The notes under the pieces were generated by a model that did no database searches, had not been told where the DNA came from, and was given only the letters and a program-made list of their open reading frames with translations. 64,000 nt of DNA, from assembly GCA_964369805.1 (NCBI GenBank), contig CAYJFM010000004.1, forward strand, positions 8,628 through 72,627, in the 5' to 3' direction. The position numbers and the translations under genes are program-made. How positions within the stretch are numbered: position 1 is the stretch's first letter; each line of letters begins with the position of its first letter. This document shows, piece by piece, positions 26,951-35,413 of the stretch. The stretch comes from CAYJHC01 sp964369805. GTDB taxonomy: Bacteria; Bacillota; Clostridia; Peptostreptococcales; Anaerovoracaceae.

Positions 26951-28011
26951 TGTATAAGATAGCTGTACTAAAAGGTGATGGAATTGGACCAGAGGTAGCG
27001 ACAGAAGCTGTAAAGGTTTTAGAAAAGGTTGCTGAAAAATATAACATAGAATTTAATTTTACTGATGCTCTAATCGGTGGAGCTGCATATGATAAAACAG
27101 GAAATCCACTGCCGCAAGAGACAATTGACCTTTGCAAAGCAAGTGATGCTGTAATCCTAGGCGCTGTTGGCGGACCTAAATGGGATACACTTCCTGGAGA
27201 TGTAAGACCAGAAAAAGGACTTCTTAGAATTAGAAAAGAACTTAACCTTTTTGCAAATATTAGGCCTGCAGTACTTTTTGCTCCTCTTAAAGATGCATGC
27301 CCGTTAAGAGCAGATATTGCTGATGCAGGTATTGATATTACTGTAGTAAGAGAACTAACTGGTGGAATATATTTTGGAGAAAGAGGAAGAAGAGATAAGG
27401 ACGGAGTTGAAGAGGCATATGATACAGATGCTTATTCAGTTCCTGAGGTAGAAAGAATTGCAAAGGTTGCATATGAATTTGCTATGAGAAGAAAGAAAAA
27501 TCTAATCAGCATTGACAAGGCAAACGTACTAGAAAATTCTAGACTTTGGAGAGAAGTAGTTGAGAAGATGGCAAAGGACTATCCAGAGGTAACTCAAACG
27601 AATATGCTAGTTGATAATGCAGCTATGCAGCTTGTGAAAAACCCAGCTCAGTTTGATGTTGTTTTAGCTAATAACATTTTTGGAGATATTCTTTCTGATG
27701 AAGCAGCGCAAATTTCTGGTTCAATTGGAATTCTTGCATCTTCGTCAATGGGTGATGGAAGCTTTGGACTTTATGAGCCAATTCACGGATCAGCCCCTGA
27801 TATTGCAGGAAAAAATATTGCTAATCCAATAGCTAGTATTCTATCAGTTGCAATGCTTTTAAGGGATTCTTTAGGGGAAGTTGAAGCAGCAGAAGCTATA
27901 GAGAAGGCTGTTGATAAAGCTCTGGAAGACGGATATAGGACATTTGATTTAAGAAAAGAAGATTATATTTCATGCTCTGAAATGGGAGAAGTGATTTGTA
28001 AGAATCTATAG
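26950..28011 (+). CDS. leuB: 3-Isopropylmalate dehydrogenase
   Basis: The NAD-dependent enzyme oxidises and decarboxylates 3-isopropylmalate to give 2-oxoisocaproate. The 353 residues show LKGDGIGPEV (residues 8-17), GAVGGPKWD, the substrate loop LLRIRKELNLFANIRP, RELTGGIYFGERG, the catalytic Lys in ISIDKANVLENSRLWRE and GSAPDIAGKNIANP for NAD. It is the last gene of the operon and is followed by a terminator. No transaminase gene lies in the operon. Confidence 0.96.
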   Translation: MYKIAVLKGDGIGPEVATEAVKVLEKVAEKYNIEFNFTDALIGGAAYDKTGNPLPQETIDLCKASDAVILGAVGGPKWDTLPGDVRPEKGLLRIRKELNLFANIRPAVLFAPLKDACPLRADIADAGIDITVVRELTGGIYFGERGRRDKDGVEEAYDTDAYSVPEVERIAKVAYEFAMRRKKNLISIDKANVLENSRLWREVVEKMAKDYPEVTQTNMLVDNAAMQLVKNPAQFDVVLANNIFGDILSDEAAQISGSIGILASSSMGDGSFGLYEPIHGSAPDIAGKNIANPIASILSVAMLLRDSLGEVEAAEAIEKAVDKALEDGYRTFDLRKEDYISCSEMGEVICKNL

Positions 28012-28047
28012 TACTTACTAGAAGATTAAAATATTACTCAATTATAG

Positions 28048-28083
28048 AATCAACCTTTTGATTAAGAAGGGTTGATTTTTTTT
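28048..28083 (+). terminator. Rho-independent terminator of the ilv-leu operon
   Basis: ATCAACCTTT (28049-28058) pairs with AAGGGTTGAT (28067-28076) with one G-T, followed by eight T. Confidence 0.88.
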
Positions 28084-28141
28084 GCACAAAACATAATGAG
28101 TGGAGTGTTAATTTTTCGATTTAAATCTATTGATTAACTGG

Positions 28142-28157
28142 AGAACTAAATAGTTCT
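28142..28157. repeat. 16-base palindrome upstream of the decarboxylase gene
   Basis: AGAACTAAATAGTTCT has 6-base arms around AAAT, so the whole element is 16 bases, 156 bases before the decarboxylase ATG. The size and symmetry fit a dimeric repressor or activator site. Function is inferred only from position. Confidence 0.4.
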
Positions 28158-28312
28158 AAAGTATTAAAAAAATAATTCTCTCGGTGGATATTTTAATTGA
28201 TATGTTCATGCTATTATTTAAATATAAACCAAATTATATTTCACTTGTCAGGCATTAATTAATTAAAAAAATATGTGTAAATAAAATAACAATAAGAAAT
28301 AGGAGATATTAA

Positions 28313-29884
28313 ATGAACTATAAAGAACTGAGTATTCCAAATGAGGAATATAGCCATATTTCGCGAAACGAGCAAAACGAAATATTGATTGAGGGATGTA
28401 AAGTAAAGGATATTGTAAAAGAATATGGATCGCCCCTGAATATTATATCTGAAAAACAGCTTAGAAATAATGCAAAGCTATACCAGAAAGTTTTTTCTGA
28501 TAATTGGCCAGAGGGTGAAGTTAGAATTTTCCCAGCAGTAAAAGCTAATTTTACTCAAGCATTAAGAAATATCTTGACTCAGGAAGGATGCGGATGTGAT
28601 GTATTTAGCTATGGAGAGTTATTGTGTGCCTTAGAGAGCGGAATAGAGCCTAGTAAAATATCGCTAAATGGAAATGGTAAAATAATAAAAGGGAATCAAA
28701 GTATCAGACTTGCTGTAGAAAAAGGCGTTAAAATCACAATTGATGTTAAGGAAGAAATATATGAAGTAGAAAAAATATCAAAAGAACTTAATAAAAAAAC
28801 TAAGATAAGATTGAGATGTAGACCTGATTTCACAGAAGTTCCATACACAACAGAGTATGTGGAAGCACCACTTACAGTAGGAATTGGAGCAGAACTATAT
28901 AAAGCTGGACTTCCAGTGGATGATTTGATTGAAGTGGGTAAAATTGCAATAGCATCAGAACATATGGAGTTAACAGGAGCACATGTTCATTTAGGACGGC
29001 ATAGCAGAGCTGCTGATTTTTGGAGATACGCTATGAAAGAATACGCAGCACTACTAGGGTACTTAAAAAAAGAACTAGGAGGTTGGGAACCTGATGAAAT
29101 TGATATAGGCGGTGGTATTCCATGTAGAAGAGATCCAAACTGTAAACAGATTGTAAATGGAAGAAAGCTGGGAGACGAAGTAGGAGAGGCGTTAGTTGTT
29201 GTAGCGGAGAAAACTGGGGCAGATAAAGTAAAAGCCCATCAGAATTATATTAATGTATCAAGAGCTGCCAATACACCTTTATATAAAAATGACCCATTAG
29301 AAGCGGTAAGGGAACCATTAGAAAACTATGCAAAAGCAATAACAGAGACATTGAGAACTGAACTGAAAAATAATGGTATAGAGCCAGAAGGTAAAGTTCT
29401 CGAAATTGAACCAGGAAGAGCAATGTATGGAGATACAGGTGTTCATGTTACAGCAGTGACAGCACTGAAAACTGAAAAAAGACCTTATTTCTGGCAATGG
29501 TTGAATTGCGATACTTACGAGCACTTCCTTCTGAATTCATCTTATGCACATGCTTTATATAATTATATTTTTGATGGATATAGAGTTGAAGAGATGAAAG
29601 AAGAAGACTTAATGGTTGCAGATATTGTTGGGAGCAGTTGCAACACAGATAGGCTTGTTCCAGATGCGCTGGTACCTAAGACTGTGAAATCAGATGATTT
29701 AATAGTCTTTGTAGATACAGCAGCATACAATGTACCTATGTCAGGAAATTTTAATGCAACAGCTAGGCCTGGAATGGTTATTGTAAATGATGAGGAGATA
29801 GACTGGATAAAAAAACCTGAAACAATAGAAGATGTATTTAAGTTCGATGTGGTTCCAGAAAGATTAAAAGTGAAAGCAAATTAG
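28313..29884 (+). CDS. Group IV PLP-dependent decarboxylase (LysA / D-ornithine-lysine decarboxylase-like)
   Basis: The 523-residue enzyme has an alanine-racemase-fold barrel. The PLP Lys is Lys77 in PAVKANFTQ. GAHVHLGRH matches the HxHxG motif, IDIGGGIP is the phosphate loop, EPGRAMYGDTG is the EPGR motif, and GSSCNTDRL holds the intersubunit catalytic Cys. DAP decarboxylase is about 420 residues, and this one carries insertions such as PCRRDPNCKQIVNG, so a different amino acid (perhaps D- or L-ornithine, lysine or arginine) is plausible. It is not in a lysine operon. A hairpin and then an NhaC-type antiporter follow, suggesting a decarboxylation/exchange unit. The ATG follows TAGGAGA. Confidence 0.75.
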   Translation: MNYKELSIPNEEYSHISRNEQNEILIEGCKVKDIVKEYGSPLNIISEKQLRNNAKLYQKVFSDNWPEGEVRIFPAVKANFTQALRNILTQEGCGCDVFSYGELLCALESGIEPSKISLNGNGKIIKGNQSIRLAVEKGVKITIDVKEEIYEVEKISKELNKKTKIRLRCRPDFTEVPYTTEYVEAPLTVGIGAELYKAGLPVDDLIEVGKIAIASEHMELTGAHVHLGRHSRAADFWRYAMKEYAALLGYLKKELGGWEPDEIDIGGGIPCRRDPNCKQIVNGRKLGDEVGEALVVVAEKTGADKVKAHQNYINVSRAANTPLYKNDPLEAVREPLENYAKAITETLRTELKNNGIEPEGKVLEIEPGRAMYGDTGVHVTAVTALKTEKRPYFWQWLNCDTYEHFLLNSSYAHALYNYIFDGYRVEEMKEEDLMVADIVGSSCNTDRLVPDALVPKTVKSDDLIVFVDTAAYNVPMSGNFNATARPGMVIVNDEEIDWIKKPETIEDVFKFDVVPERLKVKAN

Positions 29885-29911
29885 AGGAGTAAGTCCATTA
29901 AATTCCATATA

Positions 29912-29950
29912 AAAATCGCTGGTAAAACAAGATGCTTTGCTAGCGATTTT
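29912..29950 (+). terminator. Hairpin after the decarboxylase gene, probable terminator
   Basis: AAAATCGCT (29912-29920) pairs with AGCGATTTT (29942-29950), and a few further pairs extend the stem. The following CTCTTT is only weakly T-rich, so termination may be partial and allow read-through into the antiporter gene. Confidence 0.55.
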
Positions 29951-30080
29951 CTCTTTGAGTTTCAACAAATTAATTAGAATACAATATGTAATTGAAATTA
30001 AAAAATCTGCTAGATGTATAATACAATCAAAAATTACATTCAAAAGAAAATGAGCAGTATTGCTTTAGTAGGAGGTGAAA

Positions 30081-31430
30081 ATGGAAACCTATGGAATTAT
30101 AAGTCTGCTACCAGTAGCAGTAGTAATAGTAACGGCTATGACCACAAAGAGAGCATTAGAGCCGTTAGTATTGGGTGCTTTAGTAGGGTTTGCTATATTG
30201 AGCAGAGAAAGATTTATTTTTAGTTATTTAGATGCATTATTTTTTGAGATTAGCAACTCAGCATATTTTATTGTTGTAGGAGGAGCATTTGGAGCTTTTA
30301 TTCGAATGTTAGAAGAGTCAAAAGCAATTACGGGTTTTACAAGATTAATTATGGGAGTAGCAAACACCAAAAAGAAATCAGTTATTATAACCTGGCTCAT
30401 AGGTATGGTATTTTTCTTCGATAATAAATTCAGTAATTTGAGTGCAGGTTTATCTAACAGAGAAGTGTCAGATAAAAACAAACTGTCTAGAGAGATGTTC
30501 ACTTTTAATATTAACACTGTAGCATGTTCAACCTGCGTATTAGTGCCATTTTCTTTGTGGGGTGTATTTATGAGTGGACAAATTGAATCTGCACTAGAGC
30601 TTGGAAACGGCGAAGGTATAAAGGAAATAACAAAAGCCATACCATTTATGATTTTTCCAATTATCACTCCTATAATTGTATTGCTATTTAACTTTAGGAT
30701 GATACCGATTTTCGGTGGAATGAAAAAAGCTGAAAAGCGAGTAGAGCAGGAAGGGCAAGTGCAATCTGAGTTTCAAGGGAAATCGGAAATATTAGAACAA
30801 CATGTGGATGGAAATCCGTTAAGTGTTTGGTACTTTCTAATACCGATGATTGCACTAGTTGCTACAACATTTTATTTTGGAGATTTACTCTATGGGCTGT
30901 TAGTAGGGGTTATCGTGTGTTCGATAGTTTATAGCGTAAAAGGATTACTGAAGACAGGTGAGGTGCTTGACATAATACCAAAAGGGTGTAATGATATGTT
31001 CGTAGTTATAGCGATAATAATAAGTGCATTCGTTTTGCAGCAAGTCAGCATTGAACTAGGGTTGGTAACTTATTTGATTGGTACTTTAGAGCCATATTTA
31101 ATTGGAGGACTTTTGCCAACAATATCATTTTTACTATTATTGGGTTTAGGATTCGCGACAGGAAGTTTTTGGGGAATGTTGGCAATTTGTTTCCCCATGA
31201 TCCTACCTTTAGCAGCTAGTTTAAACATGAATATGTACTTAATTATAGGGGCAATTATTTCTGGTGTATCTGCTGCTAGCGTAACATGTTTTTTCGGTGA
31301 TTCAGTTACATTAGCATGTGAGATTACAAAAGTAAAAAATATTGATTACGCCAAGACGGCATTGCCACTTACGGTTGTACCATTAATTACAACTACAATA
31401 GCATACTTAGTTTTAGGTTATTTAATTTAA
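30081..31430 (+). CDS. NhaC-family Na+/H+ antiporter-like transporter
   Basis: The 449-residue membrane protein starts best at ATG 30081, six bases after GGAGG; an upstream GTG at 30075 overlaps that site. Hydrophobic segments alternate through the whole length (TYGIISLLPVAVVIVTAM, YFIVVGGAFGAFIRML, FILPLAASLN-type helices). The paired motifs FFDNKFSNLSAGLSNREVSD and GLGFATGSFWGMLAICFPMI are typical of the NhaC/ArsB-NhaD ion transporter superfamily. Members exchange Na+ for H+ or carry organic acids or amino acids. Its place next to a decarboxylase suggests substrate/product exchange or pH control, an inference from context only. Confidence 0.8.
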   Translation: METYGIISLLPVAVVIVTAMTTKRALEPLVLGALVGFAILSRERFIFSYLDALFFEISNSAYFIVVGGAFGAFIRMLEESKAITGFTRLIMGVANTKKKSVIITWLIGMVFFFDNKFSNLSAGLSNREVSDKNKLSREMFTFNINTVACSTCVLVPFSLWGVFMSGQIESALELGNGEGIKEITKAIPFMIFPIITPIIVLLFNFRMIPIFGGMKKAEKRVEQEGQVQSEFQGKSEILEQHVDGNPLSVWYFLIPMIALVATTFYFGDLLYGLLVGVIVCSIVYSVKGLLKTGEVLDIIPKGCNDMFVVIAIIISAFVLQQVSIELGLVTYLIGTLEPYLIGGLLPTISFLLLLGLGFATGSFWGMLAICFPMILPLAASLNMNMYLIIGAIISGVSAASVTCFFGDSVTLACEITKVKNIDYAKTALPLTVVPLITTTIAYLVLGYLI

Positions 31431-31501
31431 AAGAAAATTCGTTATGGATATCTTTCTATTTGAATTTCAAAAACAGATTTTAAATATTGAAAAAATCTTT
31501 G

Positions 31502-32569
31502 CTAATTGCTAAGAAGTAAAATAGCCTCCAGTTTATTGCTTACCTCAAGTTTTCTATATATATTTGATAAATGAGATTTCAGGGTATTGATACTGATAAA
31601 TAGAATTTCAGATATTTCTTTGTTACTTTTACCACTATAAAAAAGCTGTACTATATCTATTTCTCGTACAGTTAAGCCATACTTGCTAATTAGGTCTATT
31701 TTATTGAGCATCATGAGATCCACTTTTTCGTCAGGGCAAACTTTTATCTCATTTTCTCTAATATACACATAATAGCATTTTAGAATTTTACTTTGATTAA
31801 CAAAAGAAACAGAAGGAGCGATGGTCACAGAATGGTTTTCAAATTCTTTTGAAGTAGAGGATGTATCAGAAAGGTTAGGGAGCTGACCTGTTGGAAAAAT
31901 AAGATCCGTGAATTTTATGTGTGCAGTTTGGGTATTGGAACTATCAGTTATTTGACAAAAATATGAACCTGCTTGCGAGTTATATTTAATAAGCTCGAAA
32001 CTCTCGTTATAAATTGCTAAGCCAAAAGGTAAGTTATCCAATGTGCTCTGTAGGAAAGCGTCGTTTTCTGTCTGTGTAGTCATGAATAAAAATCTCGAAA
32101 AATTAGCATTTATTACGTGATATATATAATTTAGAATGAGCCTCTCCTTATCAGTGAAAGGGCCTTCATTTTCGTCTTTGAATATACTGATGGTATAGTG
32201 GTTTCCATCGTTATTATTAGATATGTTTATATCTATTTCATAGCGCAAATTTTGTGAAGCAAGAAATTCATTATAGTAATGATTTTCAAACTCCCCAGGG
32301 GAAATAATTTCTTCTATAGAAACTATAGATTTTGGTATGCAGTCATTTACATATCCATCAGAGATATTATTACAAATAGGGCTGCACTTCCTAGAGTTCT
32401 TTAAAAAGTCGGCAAAAATGTCTGAACAAATATAAGAACAAGTATTAAAACCAAAGAAATCAGAGAGCAAATTTAAAACATTAGTCTCTATGTTAACTAG
32501 GTCATTAAATAATAGGGTGGAAAAAAAATTAATTTTCTTTAAATCATTCTCATTAAGAAGTGATGGCAT
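31502..32569 (-). CDS. LuxR-type transcriptional regulator with PAS-like sensor region
   Basis: The 355-residue protein has a C-terminal LuxR/GerE helix-turn-helix (about 290-350: YGLTVREIDIVQLFYSGKSN, then NTLKSHLSNIYRKLEV). A PAS-like segment (TLDNLPFGLAIYNESFELIK) lies near residue 180. The N-terminal 150 residues contain a Cys-rich piece (NSRKCSPICNN) and do not match a family I know. It starts at ATG 32569 behind AGGAGAA. It is convergent with the antiporter gene and divergent from the six-gene operon at 33021, which is its likely target along with the decarboxylase unit. Confidence 0.82.
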   Translation of the reverse strand: MPSLLNENDLKKINFFSTLLFNDLVNIETNVLNLLSDFFGFNTCSYICSDIFADFLKNSRKCSPICNNISDGYVNDCIPKSIVSIEEIISPGEFENHYYNEFLASQNLRYEIDINISNNNDGNHYTISIFKDENEGPFTDKERLILNYIYHVINANFSRFLFMTTQTENDAFLQSTLDNLPFGLAIYNESFELIKYNSQAGSYFCQITDSSNTQTAHIKFTDLIFPTGQLPNLSDTSSTSKEFENHSVTIAPSVSFVNQSKILKCYYVYIRENEIKVCPDEKVDLMMLNKIDLISKYGLTVREIDIVQLFYSGKSNKEISEILFISINTLKSHLSNIYRKLEVSNKLEAILLLSN

Positions 32570-33020
32570 GTTGGAGTTCTCCTATATTTCTGTAACTAAT
32601 TTAGAGTAGCTTAGATAGATTATATAACAGATGGGGAGAAAAAAAAAGCCTAATAATAGTAGTACTAAATTTAAATCTTAAAATCTTAAAATCTTAGAAT
32701 ATTACAACTAATTACACTTGTAGTTGCTACTTTAATTTGGAGGATTATTATATTGTTTAATTTAAGGTAATATTGATTATTCAATTATAGAGATTGAAAG
32801 AAAAAAGAAAATTCCCACATTAGTATAGTACTTTTTTGGTACTTGAAAGTAAAAAAATATGGTTCTGCGGGGGGGTGTGATAGGGACGAAACAAGAGTAT
32901 AATGATGCCAAACACAGAAACATAATTTGGTTTGTTTAAGGGTTTTACAAGTATTAGGAGAATGATAAAATATGCAATAATGTCATATGATGTATGAAAA
33001 CATGTCTAGGAGGAACAATT
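32570..33020. other. Intergenic region between LuxR regulator and catabolic operon
   Basis: This 451-base region must contain both divergent promoters but shows no clear consensus pair. It has three exact tandem copies of AAATCTTA (32673-32696), a small inverted repeat AGTAC/GTACT near 32827-32843, and a run of seven G (32869-32875), striking in such AT-rich DNA. AGGAGG ahead of ATG 33021 is clear. No RNA gene or small coding frame with a good start is evident. Confidence 0.55.
32673..32696. repeat. Three exact tandem copies of an 8-base unit
   Basis: AAATCTTA occurs three times head to tail. It lies 104 bases from the LuxR start and 325 bases from the operon start. The spacing of 8 is not a helical repeat, so slippage or an incidental AT-rich repeat is as likely as a binding site. 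Confidence 0.6.
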
Positions 33021-34175
33021 ATGGAAGCTAAAGAAGTGAAACAAGAATACCTTGGTAGTATATTTGAAAGTACAAGCTTTGTTGAATATGCTGTTGAAAA
33101 AGTTTGGAGTGCAGCGGGTGCAAGTGATGAACATGCAAGGACAGTAGCTAATTGCATTGTACATGGAGACAGAATGGGAAAAGTTAGCCAAGGTATTGGG
33201 GTACTAGAAGCTGTGACGATGCACTTAAAGTCAGGGGCACTTGATATTAAAGCGGAACCAATAATTGAAAAAGAGGGACCAAGCTGGGTGTTATTTAACG
33301 GTAATAGATCAACAGGACACTATGCATTATCTAAAGCAATGAAGAGAGCTATAGAAAAAGCAAAAGAAACAGGAATTTGCATGGTTATGGGATACAACCA
33401 CTTTGATTGTGGATGCTTTTCAAAATATTCCATGATGGCGTCAGAAGAAAATATGGTAGCTTTTGCTACTAATAATAGTGTGCCTCTAATGACACCAAGG
33501 GGCGGCATGCAAAATGTTATGAGTTGCCCACCTTTTACTTGTGCTTGTCCGGCAGGAGAAGAAAATCCTATTGTGGTTGATGTAATGCTTGCAGAAACCT
33601 ATGATGGTGATATTTCAAAATACTATTATGCAGGTGAAAAAATGCCAAAGAAAATACTTGTAGACCCTGTGACTGGTGAAATTACAGATGATCCATCAAG
33701 ATTTTTTGAAGAAATTGAAGGTTATGGAAGAATTTCTGATTGCACAGCAGCATCCACATTTGATACACAAAGGTTATATGCCATGAATATCTTTGCGGAA
33801 ATACTTACAGGCATATTAGTACCAAATGCAGCTTTGCCATGCGAAATGCCGACAGTAATTGCAGATTGGTTAGAGCCTCAAGAAGTAACACCAGTAGGGG
33901 CAAGCTTTGCAATGGTAATTGACCCTGCACATTTCCAACCGTTTGGAGAATTTACAAAGAGGGCAGATATGTATGTTCGTTCAATAAAGGATGTAAAGAA
34001 AGCAGATGATTGTAAAGAAATTTTCTTGCCTGGGGAGAGGGCCTTGGAAAGATTAAAGAAAACTGATGAAGTTGAAATATACAATAATTGCTGGGTACCT
34101 TTTGTGGAACTAGCGAAGGAGTATAAGATAGATATGGATGAGTTGAAAAAAGAATGGCTGGAATTAAATAAGTAA
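33021..34175 (+). CDS. Ldh2/malate-lactate dehydrogenase superfamily oxidoreductase (paralogue 1)
   Basis: The 384-residue protein belongs to the Ldh2 family, which uses NAD(P) to oxidise 2-hydroxy acids (malate, sulfolactate, ureidoglycolate). ATG 33021 follows AGGAGG; an earlier in-frame ATG at 32994 has no site. The N-terminal motif reads GDRMGKVSQGIGVLEA where family members usually have the SHG triplet, so the conserved His is Gln here. The catalytic His in GYNHFDCGCF is present, but the usual HFGAAGYY context is altered. Later landmarks are FATNNSVPLMTPRGG and DPVTGEITDD. The substrate is therefore uncertain. It is the first gene of a six-gene operon that also contains a second copy at 39205. 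Confidence 0.8.
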   Translation: MEAKEVKQEYLGSIFESTSFVEYAVEKVWSAAGASDEHARTVANCIVHGDRMGKVSQGIGVLEAVTMHLKSGALDIKAEPIIEKEGPSWVLFNGNRSTGHYALSKAMKRAIEKAKETGICMVMGYNHFDCGCFSKYSMMASEENMVAFATNNSVPLMTPRGGMQNVMSCPPFTCACPAGEENPIVVDVMLAETYDGDISKYYYAGEKMPKKILVDPVTGEITDDPSRFFEEIEGYGRISDCTAASTFDTQRLYAMNIFAEILTGILVPNAALPCEMPTVIADWLEPQEVTPVGASFAMVIDPAHFQPFGEFTKRADMYVRSIKDVKKADDCKEIFLPGERALERLKKTDEVEIYNNCWVPFVELAKEYKIDMDELKKEWLELNK

Positions 34176-34215
34176 AGAATTAGCGATTTATGCAAAAAAA
34201 GGAGGATATACTAGT

Positions 34216-35343
34216 ATGAAGAATAAATGGGAACCACTATCAGCAGAAGAACTTGCCGAATACAAAAGAATAAACGAAACCATGACTGGCATGGAGTCAT
34301 TGCCACCGCTAGCACTACAGCATGCTGAAAGGATGAGAACTGTGGGTGGCGTTGGAATTGAGGAATTAAGTTACATGAACAAGGATTACTTAGGTACTTT
34401 CATGGCACCGTTTTCGAGGGACTCTAAGAATGCAGATATTGCAATTGTAGGAGTTCCAATTGAAGGATTTTCACCAATTAACTCATCGCACAAATTAGCA
34501 CCTACGGAACTTAGAAAAAAATCAAAGATAGGAATGGGAACCGTATCTGGGGATATGGTTGCACCATTTGAAATGTGCAGAATAATTGACTATGGAAATA
34601 TTGATATATACGGATACTTTGATTTGAAAAAATCAATTGATGCTGTTGAAGCTGAGTTGACTAAAATTGTACAAGATGGCGCGGACCTATTTATCTGGGG
34701 AGGAGATCATTCAATCACATATCCTCCATTAAAGGCCTTAGGCGAAAAATATGGACCTCTAAGTGTAATACACTTTGATGCACACTATGACTTAACTACA
34801 AGAGCAGCATTTGATAATGAATATACCTCAGGAGCATTCTTTACTAGGGCAGCGTCAAATGGATATATTGACCCTAAAAGATTAGTTCAACTAGGTATGA
34901 GAGGCAGACAAAGCTATCTTGTGAAGGGAGCTCATGAACTATATGGAACTACAGCTCTTACTGCAGATGAAATTTGGGATATGACCTATGATGAAATCGC
35001 ACAAATAATTATTGATACAGTAGGTGATGGACCGACATACTTAACTTTCGATTTAGACTGTCTAGATCCAACTGAAATGATTTCTAACTCTAGCCCAGAA
35101 CCGAATGGTATAACTTCAAGGCAAGTTCATGAAATCATAAAACGAATAAAAGATAAAGTGAATTTAGTGGGCTGTGACGTAGCAGAGTACGCCCCAATGT
35201 GGGATCCTTCAGGAAAGGATGCTATTGTTGCCTGTGGTATAGCTTGGGATCTATTTTGTTGGCTCTCAGAGAGAAGAGCAGACAGACAAGGAATCAATAG
35301 AGTTACAGACTGGCCATTAGCCATGGGATACTCTAGCTTATAA
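34216..35343 (+). CDS. Arginase/agmatinase-fold hydrolase (paralogue 1)
   Basis: The 375-residue protein has the ureohydrolase fold with a complete binuclear metal site: His165 in GGDHSIT, Asp188, His190 and Asp192 in DAHYD, and Asp279 and Asp281 in FDLDCLDP. Family enzymes hydrolyse guanidino, amidino or formimino C-N bonds. No His occurs in the 30 residues after DAHYD, where arginases and agmatinases carry a catalytic or substrate-contacting His (segment reads FDNEYTSGAFFTRA). An N-terminal extension of about 70 residues contains LSYMNKDYLG. Agmatinase is possible, but these differences argue for another substrate. A close paralogue follows. Confidence 0.82.
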   Translation: MKNKWEPLSAEELAEYKRINETMTGMESLPPLALQHAERMRTVGGVGIEELSYMNKDYLGTFMAPFSRDSKNADIAIVGVPIEGFSPINSSHKLAPTELRKKSKIGMGTVSGDMVAPFEMCRIIDYGNIDIYGYFDLKKSIDAVEAELTKIVQDGADLFIWGGDHSITYPPLKALGEKYGPLSVIHFDAHYDLTTRAAFDNEYTSGAFFTRAASNGYIDPKRLVQLGMRGRQSYLVKGAHELYGTTALTADEIWDMTYDEIAQIIIDTVGDGPTYLTFDLDCLDPTEMISNSSPEPNGITSRQVHEIIKRIKDKVNLVGCDVAEYAPMWDPSGKDAIVACGIAWDLFCWLSERRADRQGINRVTDWPLAMGYSSL

Positions 35344-35413
35344 CTAGCATAAGTTTAGGATCAGTAAAGACAATAGAGAAAGAAATTGCAAATTGTTGGA
35401 AATGGAGAAAATC

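Larger units (their letters stand above)
28012..28312. other. Intergenic region leuB to decarboxylase
   Basis: About 300 bases hold the leuB terminator, then AT-rich sequence. A 16-base palindrome at 28142-28157 (AGAACT, four bases, AGTTCT) could be an operator for the downstream decarboxylase. I see no convincing -35/-10 pair, no leader peptide and no RNA gene. Confidence 0.5.

Noticed and set aside
30014..30223. 69-codon plus-strand frame overlapping the antiporter start
   Set aside because: It overlaps a clear membrane protein gene, lacks a ribosome binding site and has low-complexity Ser/Asn content.
32820..33000. Sigma-54 promoter upstream of the catabolic operon
   Set aside because: GG/GC at -24/-12 with correct spacing could not be found, and the neighbouring regulator is LuxR-type without an AAA+ domain.
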